DNA of 64,000 nt from Brevundimonas nasdae (GCF_016654005.1 NZ_JAEPWN010000004.1:1-64000), one strand, 5' to 3'. Counted from the stretch's first letter, positions 25,552 to 34,844 are shown. Notes: generated from the sequence alone by a model not told the origin. Translations and numbers: made by a program.

Positions 25552-26577
25552 ATGACATTCAAACTCGCCGCCCTGACGGGTGCGGTCGCGATCGCGCTCG
25601 CCGCCTGCGCGACGATCCAGCCTGCCGCAGCGCCGGTGGCGGTCGATCACCACGTCCACGTCCATTCGCCCGAAATCCTCGCCTTCCTGCCGGGCTATTG
25701 CAGCAGCCTGGGGCGGGCAGGGGCCTGTCCCGGGGTCTTCCTCAAGCCGCTGACCGTCGACGATCTGCTGGCGGACATGGATGCGGCGGGGGTGCGCAAG
25801 GCGTGGATGATGTCCACGGCCTATCTGGCCGAAAGCCCGATGATGGTCCCGCCGCGACCGGACGCGGCGCAGCTGGTCCATACCGCCAACGCCTTCACGG
25901 TGATGCAGGCGCGGACCCATCCGGACCGACTGGTCGCCTTCATCGGCGTCAATCCGCTGACCCCCACAGCCCTGTCGGAGATCGCACGCTGGAAGGATGA
26001 TCCGTTCGCGACGGGGGTGAAGATCCACCTGACCAATTCCGGCGTCGATCTGCGCGACCCGGCCGATGTCGCCCATCTGGCGGCGGTGTTCCGCGCAGCC
26101 GGTCAGGCGCACATGCCGATCCTGATCCACATGCGCACCCGGGCCGCGGATTACGGCGCGCAGGATGTCCGCATCTTTCTGGATCAGGTCCTGCCGCAGG
26201 CCGCAGGCGTCCCCGTCATCATCGCCCATTCCGGCGGCTGGGGCGGTCTGGACGACAACACCTGGAGCGCGATGCAGGGGTTCGCCGACGTCCTGGCCGA
26301 ACGACCCGAGTTGAAGCAGAACCTCTATTTCGACCTGGCCCAGACCTTCAAGGCGGATACGTCCCAGGCCGACCTGACGCGCCTTGTCGCCATGATGCGC
26401 CGCATCGGGGTGGACCGCTTCGTCCCCGGCTCCGACTGGCCCTTCTCAGGCCCGTTGGACGGCTATCTGAACGGAGCCCTGGCCCGTCTGCCCCTGACCC
26501 CGACCGAGGCGGCAATGGTGCGCAGTGCATGTGTTGGAATTAAGTATTGCGCTACTTTGTCGGGCGGCCGGTATTAA
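25552..26577 (+). CDS. Amidohydrolase-2-family lipoprotein
   Basis: 341 aa. A lipoprotein signal peptide ends at the lipobox LAAC near residue 16. The mature part is a metal-dependent TIM barrel of the amidohydrolase-2 group, with an early His cluster (DHHVHVHS, about residues 36-43), IHLTNS, LIHMRTRA, IAHSGGWGG and a late GSDWPFSG. The reaction is hydrolysis or decarboxylation of a small substrate; the family does not fix which. It is the third gene after the glycine riboswitch, 59 bp behind the peptidase, with a hairpin (25503-25528) between. The last 20 residues do not look like the usual helix that ends this family, so its 3' end may have been altered. Confidence 0.75.
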   Translation: MTFKLAALTGAVAIALAACATIQPAAAPVAVDHHVHVHSPEILAFLPGYCSSLGRAGACPGVFLKPLTVDDLLADMDAAGVRKAWMMSTAYLAESPMMVPPRPDAAQLVHTANAFTVMQARTHPDRLVAFIGVNPLTPTALSEIARWKDDPFATGVKIHLTNSGVDLRDPADVAHLAAVFRAAGQAHMPILIHMRTRAADYGAQDVRIFLDQVLPQAAGVPVIIAHSGGWGGLDDNTWSAMQGFADVLAERPELKQNLYFDLAQTFKADTSQADLTRLVAMMRRIGVDRFVPGSDWPFSGPLDGYLNGALARLPLTPTEAAMVRSACVGIKYCATLSGGRY

Positions 26578-26649
26578 GTGCATCCGATTTCAACGACTAG
26601 ACAATGAATATGCTGACACTGCCAAGCATCCGACCATGATTGGTGCTCG

Positions 26650-26665
26650 CCGCCCGGTTGGGCGG
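26650..26665. terminator. Small GC hairpin between convergent genes
   Basis: CCGCCC-GGTT-GGGCGG is a perfect 6-bp stem between the amidohydrolase and GPH transporter 3' ends, followed by GGCAGTTTG. It is weak as a terminator. Nothing else is evident from 26578 to 26759. Confidence 0.4.
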
Positions 26666-26759
26666 GGCAGTTTGTAATCGGTGCAGCCAATGCGTTCTGA
26701 ACGTAGTGCTTGGCTACCTGCCATGAGCCTTCACCCCCTGAACGATCTCGTGTCTGGCG

Positions 26760-28097
26760 TCAGGCCATGGCAGGCGTGCCGCGTTTGTCGCCCTTCCAGG
26801 TCAGAGTGACGACGGCCATGACCAGATGACCCAGGATCACAGGGGCGGTCATCAGGGCGACAACGCCGGGTGCAGCCTCCGCGCTCATCGTGCCAGCGCC
26901 GGTGATGCCCCAGCGGTCCAGCACCACATAGGTCACGCCAATGGCCAGGGCCGCGCCCAGTTTCTGGGTCAGGATGAACAGGGCGAACATGGTTCCGGCG
27001 CGCGGGCGACCCGTTTCGACCTCTTCGTCATGCACCAGATCGGAGACGATGGACTTCATCAGGAAGATCCACACCCCCATGGTCGAGCCGAAGGCGGCAA
27101 ATGCGGCGCAGGCCAGATCGACGCGTCCCGGCGGCGTAAAGGCCACGATCAGGATCAGGCCGATCGACAGAATGGAGGACCAGCCAATGGTCCGGGCCTT
27201 GCCGAACTTGCGGCTCAGACGGATCCACAACGGCACGAAGATGACGCCCGACAGATAGAAGCACAGGATCAGCAGACTGGTGCGCTCGCTGATGCCCTTC
27301 GCGGCGGCGTAGAAGATCGACATGCCGCCCAGCACGCCGCCCGCCAGACCCTGCAACAGGTCTGCGGCCAGCAATCGGCCCAGGAAGGGCTGGCGGCGAA
27401 TGGCGTTGACGACGACATGGAACGGGTTCTCGCGAATACGGACCTCGCCTGCAGTCGCCGCCACTGGCTTGTCACGTCCCGCCCATGCAGCGGCGGCGAT
27501 GACGAGGGGCGTCGTCCCAATGATCAGCCAGCCGATGATATGCGCGCGCAGGGCGATGGGGTCGGCGGCGCCGCCTTCCAGCAAGGCGGGCAACAGCATG
27601 GCCGCCAGCGTTCCCCCGATGGTCGCCATCAGCAGAATGCCCTGCACCCGCGACCGGTCGTCGTATCCGACCGCCACATCCGCGCTCCAGGCGATATGGG
27701 TGATGCTCAGGATCGTGTTGGCCAGGGTCACGGCGAACAGGGCCGCAATCAGCCACAGGGCCGTCGCCGTCTCTGGCGGGAAGAACAGCGCCCACCCCGA
27801 CAGCATCAGCAGGGGCGCAGACAGCACGATCCATGGACGACGGCGGCCAAAACGACTGCGCGTATTGTCGGTCAACATTCCCATGAACGGATCGATGACC
27901 ACATCGAAAATCCGCGCGCCCATGAAGATCAGTCCGATGGTCGTCAGGCTAAGCCCCACCTGCGTCGCATAGAGGGGCGGCAGATAGGCGGACAAAGGAA
28001 TGGCCAGCAGAGCGGTCGGCAGGACCGCACTGGCGAACATCCAGAGACGACCGGAGCCGAGGCGTTTTTCGGCCGCAGGTGAAGCGGTGTGGGTCAT
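26760..28097 (-). CDS. GPH-family sugar:cation symporter (rhamnoside locus)
   Basis: 445 aa, about 12 membrane segments, with the family hallmark DPFMGMLTDNTRSRFGRRRP near residues 70-95. Its start overlaps the GH78 stop by 4 bp, so it is the last gene of the receptor-GH78-transporter operon. It probably carries rhamnose-containing glycosides into the cytoplasm for the adjacent GH78 enzyme. It is only distantly similar to the symporter at 15586-16977, although the locus plan is the same. Confidence 0.88.
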   Translation of the reverse strand: MTHTASPAAEKRLGSGRLWMFASAVLPTALLAIPLSAYLPPLYATQVGLSLTTIGLIFMGARIFDVVIDPFMGMLTDNTRSRFGRRRPWIVLSAPLLMLSGWALFFPPETATALWLIAALFAVTLANTILSITHIAWSADVAVGYDDRSRVQGILLMATIGGTLAAMLLPALLEGGAADPIALRAHIIGWLIIGTTPLVIAAAAWAGRDKPVAATAGEVRIRENPFHVVVNAIRRQPFLGRLLAADLLQGLAGGVLGGMSIFYAAAKGISERTSLLILCFYLSGVIFVPLWIRLSRKFGKARTIGWSSILSIGLILIVAFTPPGRVDLACAAFAAFGSTMGVWIFLMKSIVSDLVHDEEVETGRPRAGTMFALFILTQKLGAALAIGVTYVVLDRWGITGAGTMSAEAAPGVVALMTAPVILGHLVMAVVTLTWKGDKRGTPAMA

Positions 28098-30646
28098 TGG
28101 ATTTCCAGAACCGGAAGGCTGGCGGCGTTCGCGTTTGCAAAGCTGACGTCGAGACGGTCGCCGTTACGTTGAATGCTGAGGATGTGGAAGCCGCTGGCCG
28201 GGACGACTTCACAGTCCTCGCCCGCGCCGGTCACGGTCGCGTCGAAACCGTCGGCCGTACGGATCAGGCTGACATGGACGTCGCGCGCACCTGCGGGAAC
28301 CACGCCCTGGGCGTGCTCCAGATCAATCAGGTCGGGGCTGAAGACGATGCGGCCAAAGCCTGGTGTGGCGGGTGCGATCCCCAGCACATAGCGCGACAGG
28401 AACCAGGTCGGCGACGCCGAGAAGCCGTGGCACAGGCTGGCCCACGATGTCGTGGCTTCCCACAGGGTCGTCGATCCGGCCTCGATCATGCCGCCGAACC
28501 GCTGACGGATATTGGCCAGGGCGATATCGCGGCGACCGTGGCGGGCCAGGGCTTCGGACACGAAATGACTGTAGAAGGTGTTGGCCATGACGACGCCGTT
28601 CTCTTCGTCCAGCGCCGTGCCGTGCGGCACCACGGGCGGGGCGGGGGTGGCGGTGATGCGGGCGGGGTCTGTCGCCCAGTCGAAGGCGCGGCTCAGGCGG
28701 TCATCCGACGCCGCGCCCCACAGGGCCAGCGCCGCAACGCCATGCTGCGACGTGCGTCTGTTCTGCTCGCCTGTCGCCGGATCGACCATGTCGACCCAGA
28801 CGCCGCGCTGCTCGTCCCAATGCTCGGCATCCAGCCGGGCCACGATGTCTGACGCGCGCTGGTCATAGGTTTTCGCCGCGCGCTCGAAGCCCAGCGCCCG
28901 CGCCATGACCGCCGCCGAAGAACAGGCGCCTGCCAGTTGCGCATTCAGCGCCAGGGCCTGCGCCTCGCGCCCGAAACCGGCCCAGTCCATGAAGTGCCAA
29001 TACGGCATGTCCACCACCAGCCCATGCGGCCCGGCGATCCGCTCGAACCAGCCCAGCGCCTTCTGGATCGACGGCCAGATCTCCTCAACGGTCGTCAGAT
29101 CACCGGTCAGGTCCCAGTGGTCCCGCGCGCATAGTATCCATTGCAGGGTCCAGTCCGGGATCAGCCGCGCATTATGGCCGTGGTCGCCTGGTGCGAACAT
29201 CTGGGTCAGGCCGTCCGAGCGCTGGCTCTCCGCCACCTGGATCAGATATTTCGCCGTCAACGGATTGGCCGACGCGCCGAACGCCGCAGACGCCGCCAGG
29301 TTCTCCACCGTGACGTCGCCCAGCCACTGACGCTGCTCGCGGCTGGGGCAATCCTCCCAGGCGTCATGCATGCACTGTTTCAGCGTATAAGAGCCCGCCG
29401 CCCACAGCCGCGTCAGCATCTCATCAGAACAGGAGAAGGCCCCACGCTCCTCGACCGGATAGTGGGTCTCGACGGCGCCCAGGCTGCGGATAGTCAGGCC
29501 AGCGGGGGCGTTGCGCACCACCACATGCATATAGCGGATGGCGCACCATTCGAACTTCTGGAAACGCTGCACGCCGGGCCGCGCCACATAGCAGGCCAGA
29601 TGGGCGTCAGTGCCCAGATAGGGACGGCGCTCGATCCGGGCGTCGGGATCAACACCTTCGCCCCATTCACCGGGCAGCCGCTCGGTGCAGCCGACTTCGA
29701 TGATCTCGCCGCCCTGAGCCTCGATTTCGAAACAGGGATAGCCAGAGAAGATGCGCCCGAAGTCGAGTGTGAAGGCTGTGTCCACGCCGTCTGTCGTGCG
29801 GATGATGGTCACCCCGTCATCGGGGTTCAGCAGGGCCTCTATATCCGTCGCCGCATCGGGCGCGGCAGGCGTCAGCACCTCGTCATACAGGCGCGTATAG
29901 ATCGGCAGTTCGGGTTGCGGGATTTGCCCCTTCACCCACCGCACCGCCGTCGCTGTCACCGGCAGTTCGCGCAGTGCAGGCATGGCGCGTGGAACCAGGA
30001 TCGGGAACGGTCGCACCATCTGACCTTGATACAGAGACTCAGGACCGCCGCCGCCCGCGATCAGCGGACGCGCCTGATCCCAACTGGAATCGTCGAAATC
30101 GAGCGAGGTCCACTCAGAGTCGATCTGATTGGCGTCCAGACATTCGATGAAGCCCAGGCTGGCGTTCGACTGGGGGACATCCTGCACCCACGCTGTCGAC
30201 TGCACGCAACGCCAGACAGCATGTGTGTTGACGACAGGTCCATCGACCCACAGACCACCCTCGCCAAACACCGGCGCCCACAGGCCGCGAACGCCCTCAT
30301 GGAAGGCGGTGTCGACGCCATAGGCATGGACCAGCACCGCAATCACATTGCGCCCCGGCTTCAGGTGCGGCGCCAGGTCATAGGTGTCGTAGCGTTGCGC
30401 CAACGGACTGCACCGCACCGGGCCGCGTCCAATCTCGACCCCGTTCACATACAGCAGATAACGGCCATCAACCGTGATGTCGGTCATCGCCCCTGCCGGA
30501 ACCGCGTCCAGATCAACCGAAGTGCGGAACAGGAACCAGCGGTTCACGCCATCATCGCGGCTCGGTATTTCCTTGATGGCCTTCAGGTGGTCCTCAGCGA
30601 TCGGCTGACGAGGGGTCCAGATGAACGGGGCGCGGGCGGATTTCAC
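28094..30646 (-). CDS. GH78 alpha-L-rhamnosidase
   Basis: 850 aa, the normal size for the family. N-terminal beta-sandwich domains (about 1-330) include DGRYLLYVNGVEIGRGPVR, the typical accessory domain. The (alpha/alpha)6 barrel carries the family block AWEDCPSREQRQWLGD around residues 430-444 (Glu431 and Asp432 within it) and QWILCARDHWDLTGD. A C-terminal beta-sandwich ends the protein. It removes terminal alpha-L-rhamnose from plant glycosides or polysaccharides. There is no signal peptide, so it works in the cytoplasm on imported substrates. It lies between the TonB receptor and GPH transporter genes of the same operon. Confidence 0.9.
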   Translation of the reverse strand: MKSARAPFIWTPRQPIAEDHLKAIKEIPSRDDGVNRWFLFRTSVDLDAVPAGAMTDITVDGRYLLYVNGVEIGRGPVRCSPLAQRYDTYDLAPHLKPGRNVIAVLVHAYGVDTAFHEGVRGLWAPVFGEGGLWVDGPVVNTHAVWRCVQSTAWVQDVPQSNASLGFIECLDANQIDSEWTSLDFDDSSWDQARPLIAGGGGPESLYQGQMVRPFPILVPRAMPALRELPVTATAVRWVKGQIPQPELPIYTRLYDEVLTPAAPDAATDIEALLNPDDGVTIIRTTDGVDTAFTLDFGRIFSGYPCFEIEAQGGEIIEVGCTERLPGEWGEGVDPDARIERRPYLGTDAHLACYVARPGVQRFQKFEWCAIRYMHVVVRNAPAGLTIRSLGAVETHYPVEERGAFSCSDEMLTRLWAAGSYTLKQCMHDAWEDCPSREQRQWLGDVTVENLAASAAFGASANPLTAKYLIQVAESQRSDGLTQMFAPGDHGHNARLIPDWTLQWILCARDHWDLTGDLTTVEEIWPSIQKALGWFERIAGPHGLVVDMPYWHFMDWAGFGREAQALALNAQLAGACSSAAVMARALGFERAAKTYDQRASDIVARLDAEHWDEQRGVWVDMVDPATGEQNRRTSQHGVAALALWGAASDDRLSRAFDWATDPARITATPAPPVVPHGTALDEENGVVMANTFYSHFVSEALARHGRRDIALANIRQRFGGMIEAGSTTLWEATTSWASLCHGFSASPTWFLSRYVLGIAPATPGFGRIVFSPDLIDLEHAQGVVPAGARDVHVSLIRTADGFDATVTGAGEDCEVVPASGFHILSIQRNGDRLDVSFANANAASLPVLEIQ

Positions 30647-30713
30647 GAGAGGTCGTATCCCTGTGTCGTAGGGTAGGGGCGGCCTTCGCGGCCAGCCAAA
30701 GGCGCAGACGAGA

Positions 30714-30741
30714 ACGGCTGCCGGTTCGCACCAGCAGCCGT
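30714..30741 (-). terminator. Hairpin between receptor and GH78 genes
   Basis: An 8-bp stem ACGGCTGC/GCAGCCGT with a 12-nt loop lies just after the receptor stop codon on the minus strand. The T-run is poor, so it may only attenuate transcription into the GH78 gene. Confidence 0.45.
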
Positions 30742-30749
30742 CGCCCGGA

Positions 30750-33029
30750 TCAGTAGCGGTAGCGAACGGTGATCCCGTAGGTGCGCGGGTCGTTCACATA
30801 GGCTGCAAGACTGCCGTTCGAGACGGGCAGGGCGTTGCCGCTGGTGTAGAAGTCTTCACCCGTCAGGTTGCGGCCCCAGACCTGGATGCCGACGCCGTTT
30901 TCCAGAACCAGTTCGGCGCTGGCGCTGACCAGATTGGTGTCGCCGTTGCGGAAGGCCTCGGTCAGCCCCAGGTCGTTGTACTGGCTGCTGGCGTGACGCA
31001 CGCTGATATTGCCCAGCAGTCTCATGCCCCGCGACAGGTCGCGATCCAGATTGACGCCGCCGACAAGGGTCCAGCGCGGGGCCTTGGCGGGTGTGCGGCC
31101 CGACAGGTCCTGACTGGCCGACGCACTGCCTGCCTGCGGCGGTGCGCCGGCGAAGCTCATGTATTCGGCGTCCAGATAGCTGGCGCTGAGGTTGAAGGTC
31201 ACGTCGGACGTTGCGCGGTAACGCACGTCAGCCTCAACACCGCGTGAGCGAACTTCGGCAGCGTTCAGGGTGACGAAGGCGTTGGTCTGGGCGTTGAACA
31301 CCTGGACCTGCTGGTCCTTCACCGTCTGGGTGTAGAGGGCCACATTGGTGCTGACGCGGCCCTCGAACATGCGCAGCTTGGCGCCGAGTTCATAGGCGTC
31401 CGTCGTCTCCGGCTCTGCAATCGGACTGATCGAAGCAGGCGGCGACGTGAACAGCAGGTTGATCGCCGCCGACTTGTAACCGCGCGCAAACCGCAGATAG
31501 AAGTTGGACGCTGAGTTCGGCTGATAGGCCAGAACCGCCGTCCCCATCACCGCATCGCCCGAGATTTCCGCCGTGCCGGGGAAGGACAGGCCGCCGTTGG
31601 TGGTGATGACCGCCTTCTTGGTCTCATCCAGGTAGCGCAGGCCGCCGGTCACCTTCAGCGTCTCGGTCAGATCGTAGCTGGCCTGACCGAACACGGCGAC
31701 GCTCTTGGCCGTGCCGATGGCGTGCGAGTTGTAATAGTTGAATACGCCGTTGTTCGCGCGGATCAGGATGCTGACATTGTTGTCGTCCACGATCTTCTGA
31801 TCGAAGTAGTAGGCGCCGACGACATATTGCAGCGGGCCGCCGTCGTTGTTCTGCAGGCGCAGTTCGGCCGAGTTCTCGCGGATGTCGGTCTCGGGACGCG
31901 ACACAGCCGAGATCATTTTGGAATCCACGCCGTCCAGATCGGCCTGAAGCGCGGATTTGAACCGGCGCGTCGCGCCGATGGCGGTGACCGTCAGATTGCC
32001 GAAGTCGTGGTCGATCTGGGCCGACAGCCCTTTGTCCGTGGTCGTGTCACGGGCCTCGGTGTCCTGATAGGTGATCCGATCGAACGGATTGTAGATTGTG
32101 CCGGGGTTGGCCGGGTTGGAAGGCGATGCGCCCACGGTTCCAGCCGACGGCGGCGTAAAGCCGATCATGTTGCCGCGTGACAGGAAGGCGAAAGGTGCGT
32201 TGACCGCCGCGTCGGACATGAACAACAAACCGGGCGCGCAGCAGCGGTTGTCCGCTTCCGAATAGTCGGCGATCACGCGAACGCGGGTGTTGTCGTTCGG
32301 CGTCCAGTACAGTTGGGCGCGGGCGCTCTGACGATCTTGAGCATTGACGTCGCCCTTGGGCAGGTTCGGCGCCTTGTTGAATCCGTCGCGGCTGGCCGTG
32401 CCCAGCGACACCCGCAGCGCCAGCTTGTCCTCGATCAGCGGCACATTGGCGGACAGGCGCGCCTCGACGGTGTTGTAGTTGCCGTAGGTCGCCTCGGCAT
32501 AGGCGCCGAAGTTGTGCGTGTCCGGCGCCTTGGTCGAGATGTTGATGGCGCCGGCCGAGTTGTTGCGGCCGAACAGGGTGCTTTGCGGTCCACGCAGCAC
32601 CTCAACGCGCTCGATGTCCAGCAGATCCTGCAGGGCCGAGCCCGGACGGCCGCGGAACACGCCGTCGATATAGACGCCGACCGATTGCTCGAAGCCGCGG
32701 TCTGTGACGGCGGTGCCGACGCCGCGAACAGTGAAGACAGCAGCGTTGGGGTTGTTGGTCTGGGTCACCACCAGGCTGGGCGATACTTCCTGCAGATTGC
32801 CCAGGTTGCTGACGCGGGCAGCTTGCAGAGCCTCGCCGGTCAATACTTCGACGGAGGCGGGAACGCGTTGCAGGGTTTCGCTACGACGCTGGGCCGTAAC
32901 GATGATGTCGCCGACAACGGCGGCCTCGGGCGCGGCGGCGTCCGGCGTAGTCTGTGCAAGTGCAGGCGCCGACAGCGCCGCCAGACCCAGGGCCAGGGTC
33001 GAACTCATGCACATCAATTGGGTCTTCAT
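30750..33029 (-). CDS. TonB-dependent receptor (rhamnoside locus)
   Basis: 759 aa from the ATG at 33029, chosen because GGAGAGG lies 7 nt before it; an ATG two codons upstream touches that ribosome site. Signal peptide ends APALAQ. The TonB box VVGDIIVTAQRR, the plug block LRGPQSTLFGRNNSAGAINI and a barrel ending YGITVRYRY are present. It would take up rhamnose-containing glycosides, judging by the GH78 and GPH genes behind it. A TetR gene lies upstream on the same strand with about 130 bp between, in which the motif GCTAACATAAACT (33093-33105) resembles one upstream of the receptor at 10336-12639. Confidence 0.92.
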   Translation of the reverse strand: MKTQLMCMSSTLALGLAALSAPALAQTTPDAAAPEAAVVGDIIVTAQRRSETLQRVPASVEVLTGEALQAARVSNLGNLQEVSPSLVVTQTNNPNAAVFTVRGVGTAVTDRGFEQSVGVYIDGVFRGRPGSALQDLLDIERVEVLRGPQSTLFGRNNSAGAINISTKAPDTHNFGAYAEATYGNYNTVEARLSANVPLIEDKLALRVSLGTASRDGFNKAPNLPKGDVNAQDRQSARAQLYWTPNDNTRVRVIADYSEADNRCCAPGLLFMSDAAVNAPFAFLSRGNMIGFTPPSAGTVGASPSNPANPGTIYNPFDRITYQDTEARDTTTDKGLSAQIDHDFGNLTVTAIGATRRFKSALQADLDGVDSKMISAVSRPETDIRENSAELRLQNNDGGPLQYVVGAYYFDQKIVDDNNVSILIRANNGVFNYYNSHAIGTAKSVAVFGQASYDLTETLKVTGGLRYLDETKKAVITTNGGLSFPGTAEISGDAVMGTAVLAYQPNSASNFYLRFARGYKSAAINLLFTSPPASISPIAEPETTDAYELGAKLRMFEGRVSTNVALYTQTVKDQQVQVFNAQTNAFVTLNAAEVRSRGVEADVRYRATSDVTFNLSASYLDAEYMSFAGAPPQAGSASASQDLSGRTPAKAPRWTLVGGVNLDRDLSRGMRLLGNISVRHASSQYNDLGLTEAFRNGDTNLVSASAELVLENGVGIQVWGRNLTGEDFYTSGNALPVSNGSLAAYVNDPRTYGITVRYRY

Positions 33030-33162
33030 GGTCATCCTCTCCGATGCGCTCGTCGGCGCCGATGCGGCCCTGTTCACGGGCCTTGATCGAACGCTAACAT
33101 AAACTTGCTGGACGAACAGCCAGTATTTTGCAGACACGAGAAATCGTGATTTGAGGCGCGAC

Positions 33163-33789
33163 CTAGCGGGGGAGGACGGGCGCCATCATGCTCCGGAACA
33201 GGGCCAGGCTGGCGTCTATGTCCGCCCTCTCGCCCAGCGCCAGGTCTGCAATGGCCAATCCTCGGAACGTCGAAATCGCCAGGCGGATTACGGCTGGAAG
33301 ATTGTGCGGCGGCTCCATGCCTGCCTCACGATACAGGCCTTCAAGACGCGTCAGCGTCCGCTTGTCGATGTCTTCTTCGATGGAGCGCAACTTGCCGATC
33401 AGTTCAGGATCGCCCCGCGCCGCCAGCAGGATTTCGTTGACGGCGATGGCTGGTTCGCGTCGCATTCCATTCAACACAAGCGTCGGCAACTGCCGCAGGT
33501 ATTCCGCCGCGCCTATCTGGCTTTGTGTCGCCTCCAGCGCCCGCAATTCGTCCTGCTGGATCGTGTCGCGAACCGCCACCATCAGGTCGGCCTTTGTCGC
33601 GAAATGATAGGTGATGATCCCCCGGCTGACGCCTGCCTCTTCAGCCACCATTGCAAAGGAAACCGCGCTGTATCCAACGCGATAGAGGCACATGGTCGTC
33701 GCGTCGATCACGCGGCGTCGTGTATCGGCTCGGCGCTCCGCCTGACTCCGTCGAACGGGCTTTTTAGAGGTCGGCGCAGCTTGAATCAT
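33163..33789 (-). CDS. TetR-family regulator of the rhamnoside locus
   Basis: 208 aa. A basic N-terminal tail is followed by the TetR helix-turn-helix (about residues 20-75): RRRVIDATTMCLYRVGYSAV, then AEEAGVSRGIITYHFATKADL. The ligand domain is undefined. It lies just before the receptor-GH78-transporter operon on the same strand and is the natural candidate for its repressor. It is related to the TetR at 12854-13510. Confidence 0.88.
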   Translation of the reverse strand: MIQAAPTSKKPVRRSQAERRADTRRRVIDATTMCLYRVGYSAVSFAMVAEEAGVSRGIITYHFATKADLMVAVRDTIQQDELRALEATQSQIGAAEYLRQLPTLVLNGMRREPAIAVNEILLAARGDPELIGKLRSIEEDIDKRTLTRLEGLYREAGMEPPHNLPAVIRLAISTFRGLAIADLALGERADIDASLALFRSMMAPVLPR

Positions 33790-34171
33790 AGCCTTTCGTA
33801 GTCAGTTCTTTGCTGTACGGCCAGCTTCTCAGTCAGCGCCTTCTGTTTCCTCGAGGCCCGCTTCTTTCATGAAGTCGGCCACGCTTCGGTCTGGGTGTCT
33901 CGTATCCGCCGTCAATCACTTGGCCGGACCTGTTCGCTAAGTGGTTGGATCGGACATTCGATTGAGGATGTAGTCGCGGCTGTATGAGAAAGCCCGTCCA
34001 GAACGAGCCTGGACGGGAAGGTCATGGGATTCTTAGCAGGAACCTCGCCTGGACGGCGCGCGCTTGAGGTCTGCGCAGGCCCGTCCATGCCCGTTCAAGA
34101 TCACTCTATGAACGTAAATGTCAATACGAATTCGCCTTGAGGTCGTATTGATGCATTGTCTGGTGGCCGGT
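33790..34171. other. Intergenic stretch with repeated CCTGGACGG elements
   Basis: No gene is supported in these 382 bases. A 28-codon frame on the minus strand near 33830-33920 ends in KEAGLEETEGAD but has a stop just before its TTG, so it may be a gene relic. The part from 33990 to 34100 repeats GCCTGGACGG and its complement CCCGTCCA several times and can fold (see the hairpin at 33993-34017). Confidence 0.5.
33993..34017. repeat. Perfect hairpin CCCGTCCAG/CTGGACGGG
   Basis: A 9-bp perfect stem with a 7-nt loop. The same words recur at about 34050 (CCTGGACGG) and 34081 (CCCGTCCA), which could allow alternative pairing. It resembles a REP-like or processed RNA element, but I cannot assign it to a known family. 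Confidence 0.5.
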
Positions 34172-34786
34172 TCAGACCTCGGCTTTGCCGACAAAATAGG
34201 GAAGCAGGCTGGCCACCACGGACCGGGTGGCGTTCTCGGGCTGGTCCAGCATGTTGCGCAGCGGATCGCCGATCAGGGATTCGCCGAAGGCTGTGAGGGC
34301 GATGAAGAGGACGGCGGAGCCGATCCGTTCGCGCGCATGACCGCCTTCCCCCATCTTCTCGCCGATGGCGTGGACAAGGTCCTGGACGGCTTCGCGCACA
34401 GGCTCCAGATGCGACAGGTCGCCCGACATGGCGATCCAGGCCGCCAGCCGCCCCGCGCCGCCTTCGAGGAAGGCGTCGAATACGGCGTTGACCAGCTCCA
34501 GCGGCGCGCCCTCATCGGTGCGCAGGCGGGCCACGGCGGTCGTCAGCGCCTGGTTCAGATCGGCGACCATTGATCCCATCAGGGCCGACTGGAGCCCTGC
34601 GGCAGAACCGAAATGGTGGATCAGGTTGGCGTGGGTCACGCCGATGTCCGCCGCCACGGCAGACAGGGTCATGGCGTCAGGTCCGCCCGCGAGCAGCAGA
34701 CGGCGGGCTGAGGCCACCGCCTCGCGGCGGGCCTCGTCGGGCGTGCGTCGACGTCGGCGCGGGGCGGCTATTTTTGCAATTGACAT
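34172..34786 (-). CDS. TetR-family regulator, likely of the beta-oxidation operon
   Basis: 204 aa from the ATG at 34786, which starts a basic tail (AAPRRRRRTPDEARRE) followed by the TetR helix-turn-helix (LSAVAADIGVTHANLIHHFGSAAGL, about residues 40-65). A longer frame upstream has no family resemblance. It is divergent from the Coq4-FadE-FadD gene string, and its start codon overlaps the -35 box proposed for that operon, so binding near its own promoter could control both. Its ligand is plausibly a fatty acyl-CoA, but this is inference. Confidence 0.85.
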   Translation of the reverse strand: MSIAKIAAPRRRRRTPDEARREAVASARRLLLAGGPDAMTLSAVAADIGVTHANLIHHFGSAAGLQSALMGSMVADLNQALTTAVARLRTDEGAPLELVNAVFDAFLEGGAGRLAAWIAMSGDLSHLEPVREAVQDLVHAIGEKMGEGGHARERIGSAVLFIALTAFGESLIGDPLRNMLDQPENATRSVVASLLPYFVGKAEV

Positions 34787-34807
34787 GGCTGTAAATGACA
34801 ATAATGT
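34780..34807 (+). promoter_or_regulatory. Candidate sigma-70 promoter of the Coq4-fad operon
   Basis: TTGACA (34780-34785), a 16-nt spacer and TAATGT (34802-34807). Transcription would begin near 34814. An imperfect inverted repeat TTGACA-N4-TGTAAA overlaps the -35 box and may be the operator of the divergent TetR gene. Confidence 0.5.
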
Positions 34808-34844
34808 AGATAGTATGTTTAACCTTCTTGGGAGGTGTGGGCAA

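Noticed and set aside
33830..33920. Small minus-strand frame ending KEAGLEETEGAD
   Set aside because: An in-frame stop immediately precedes its TTG and no ribosome site is present; at most it is a gene relic.
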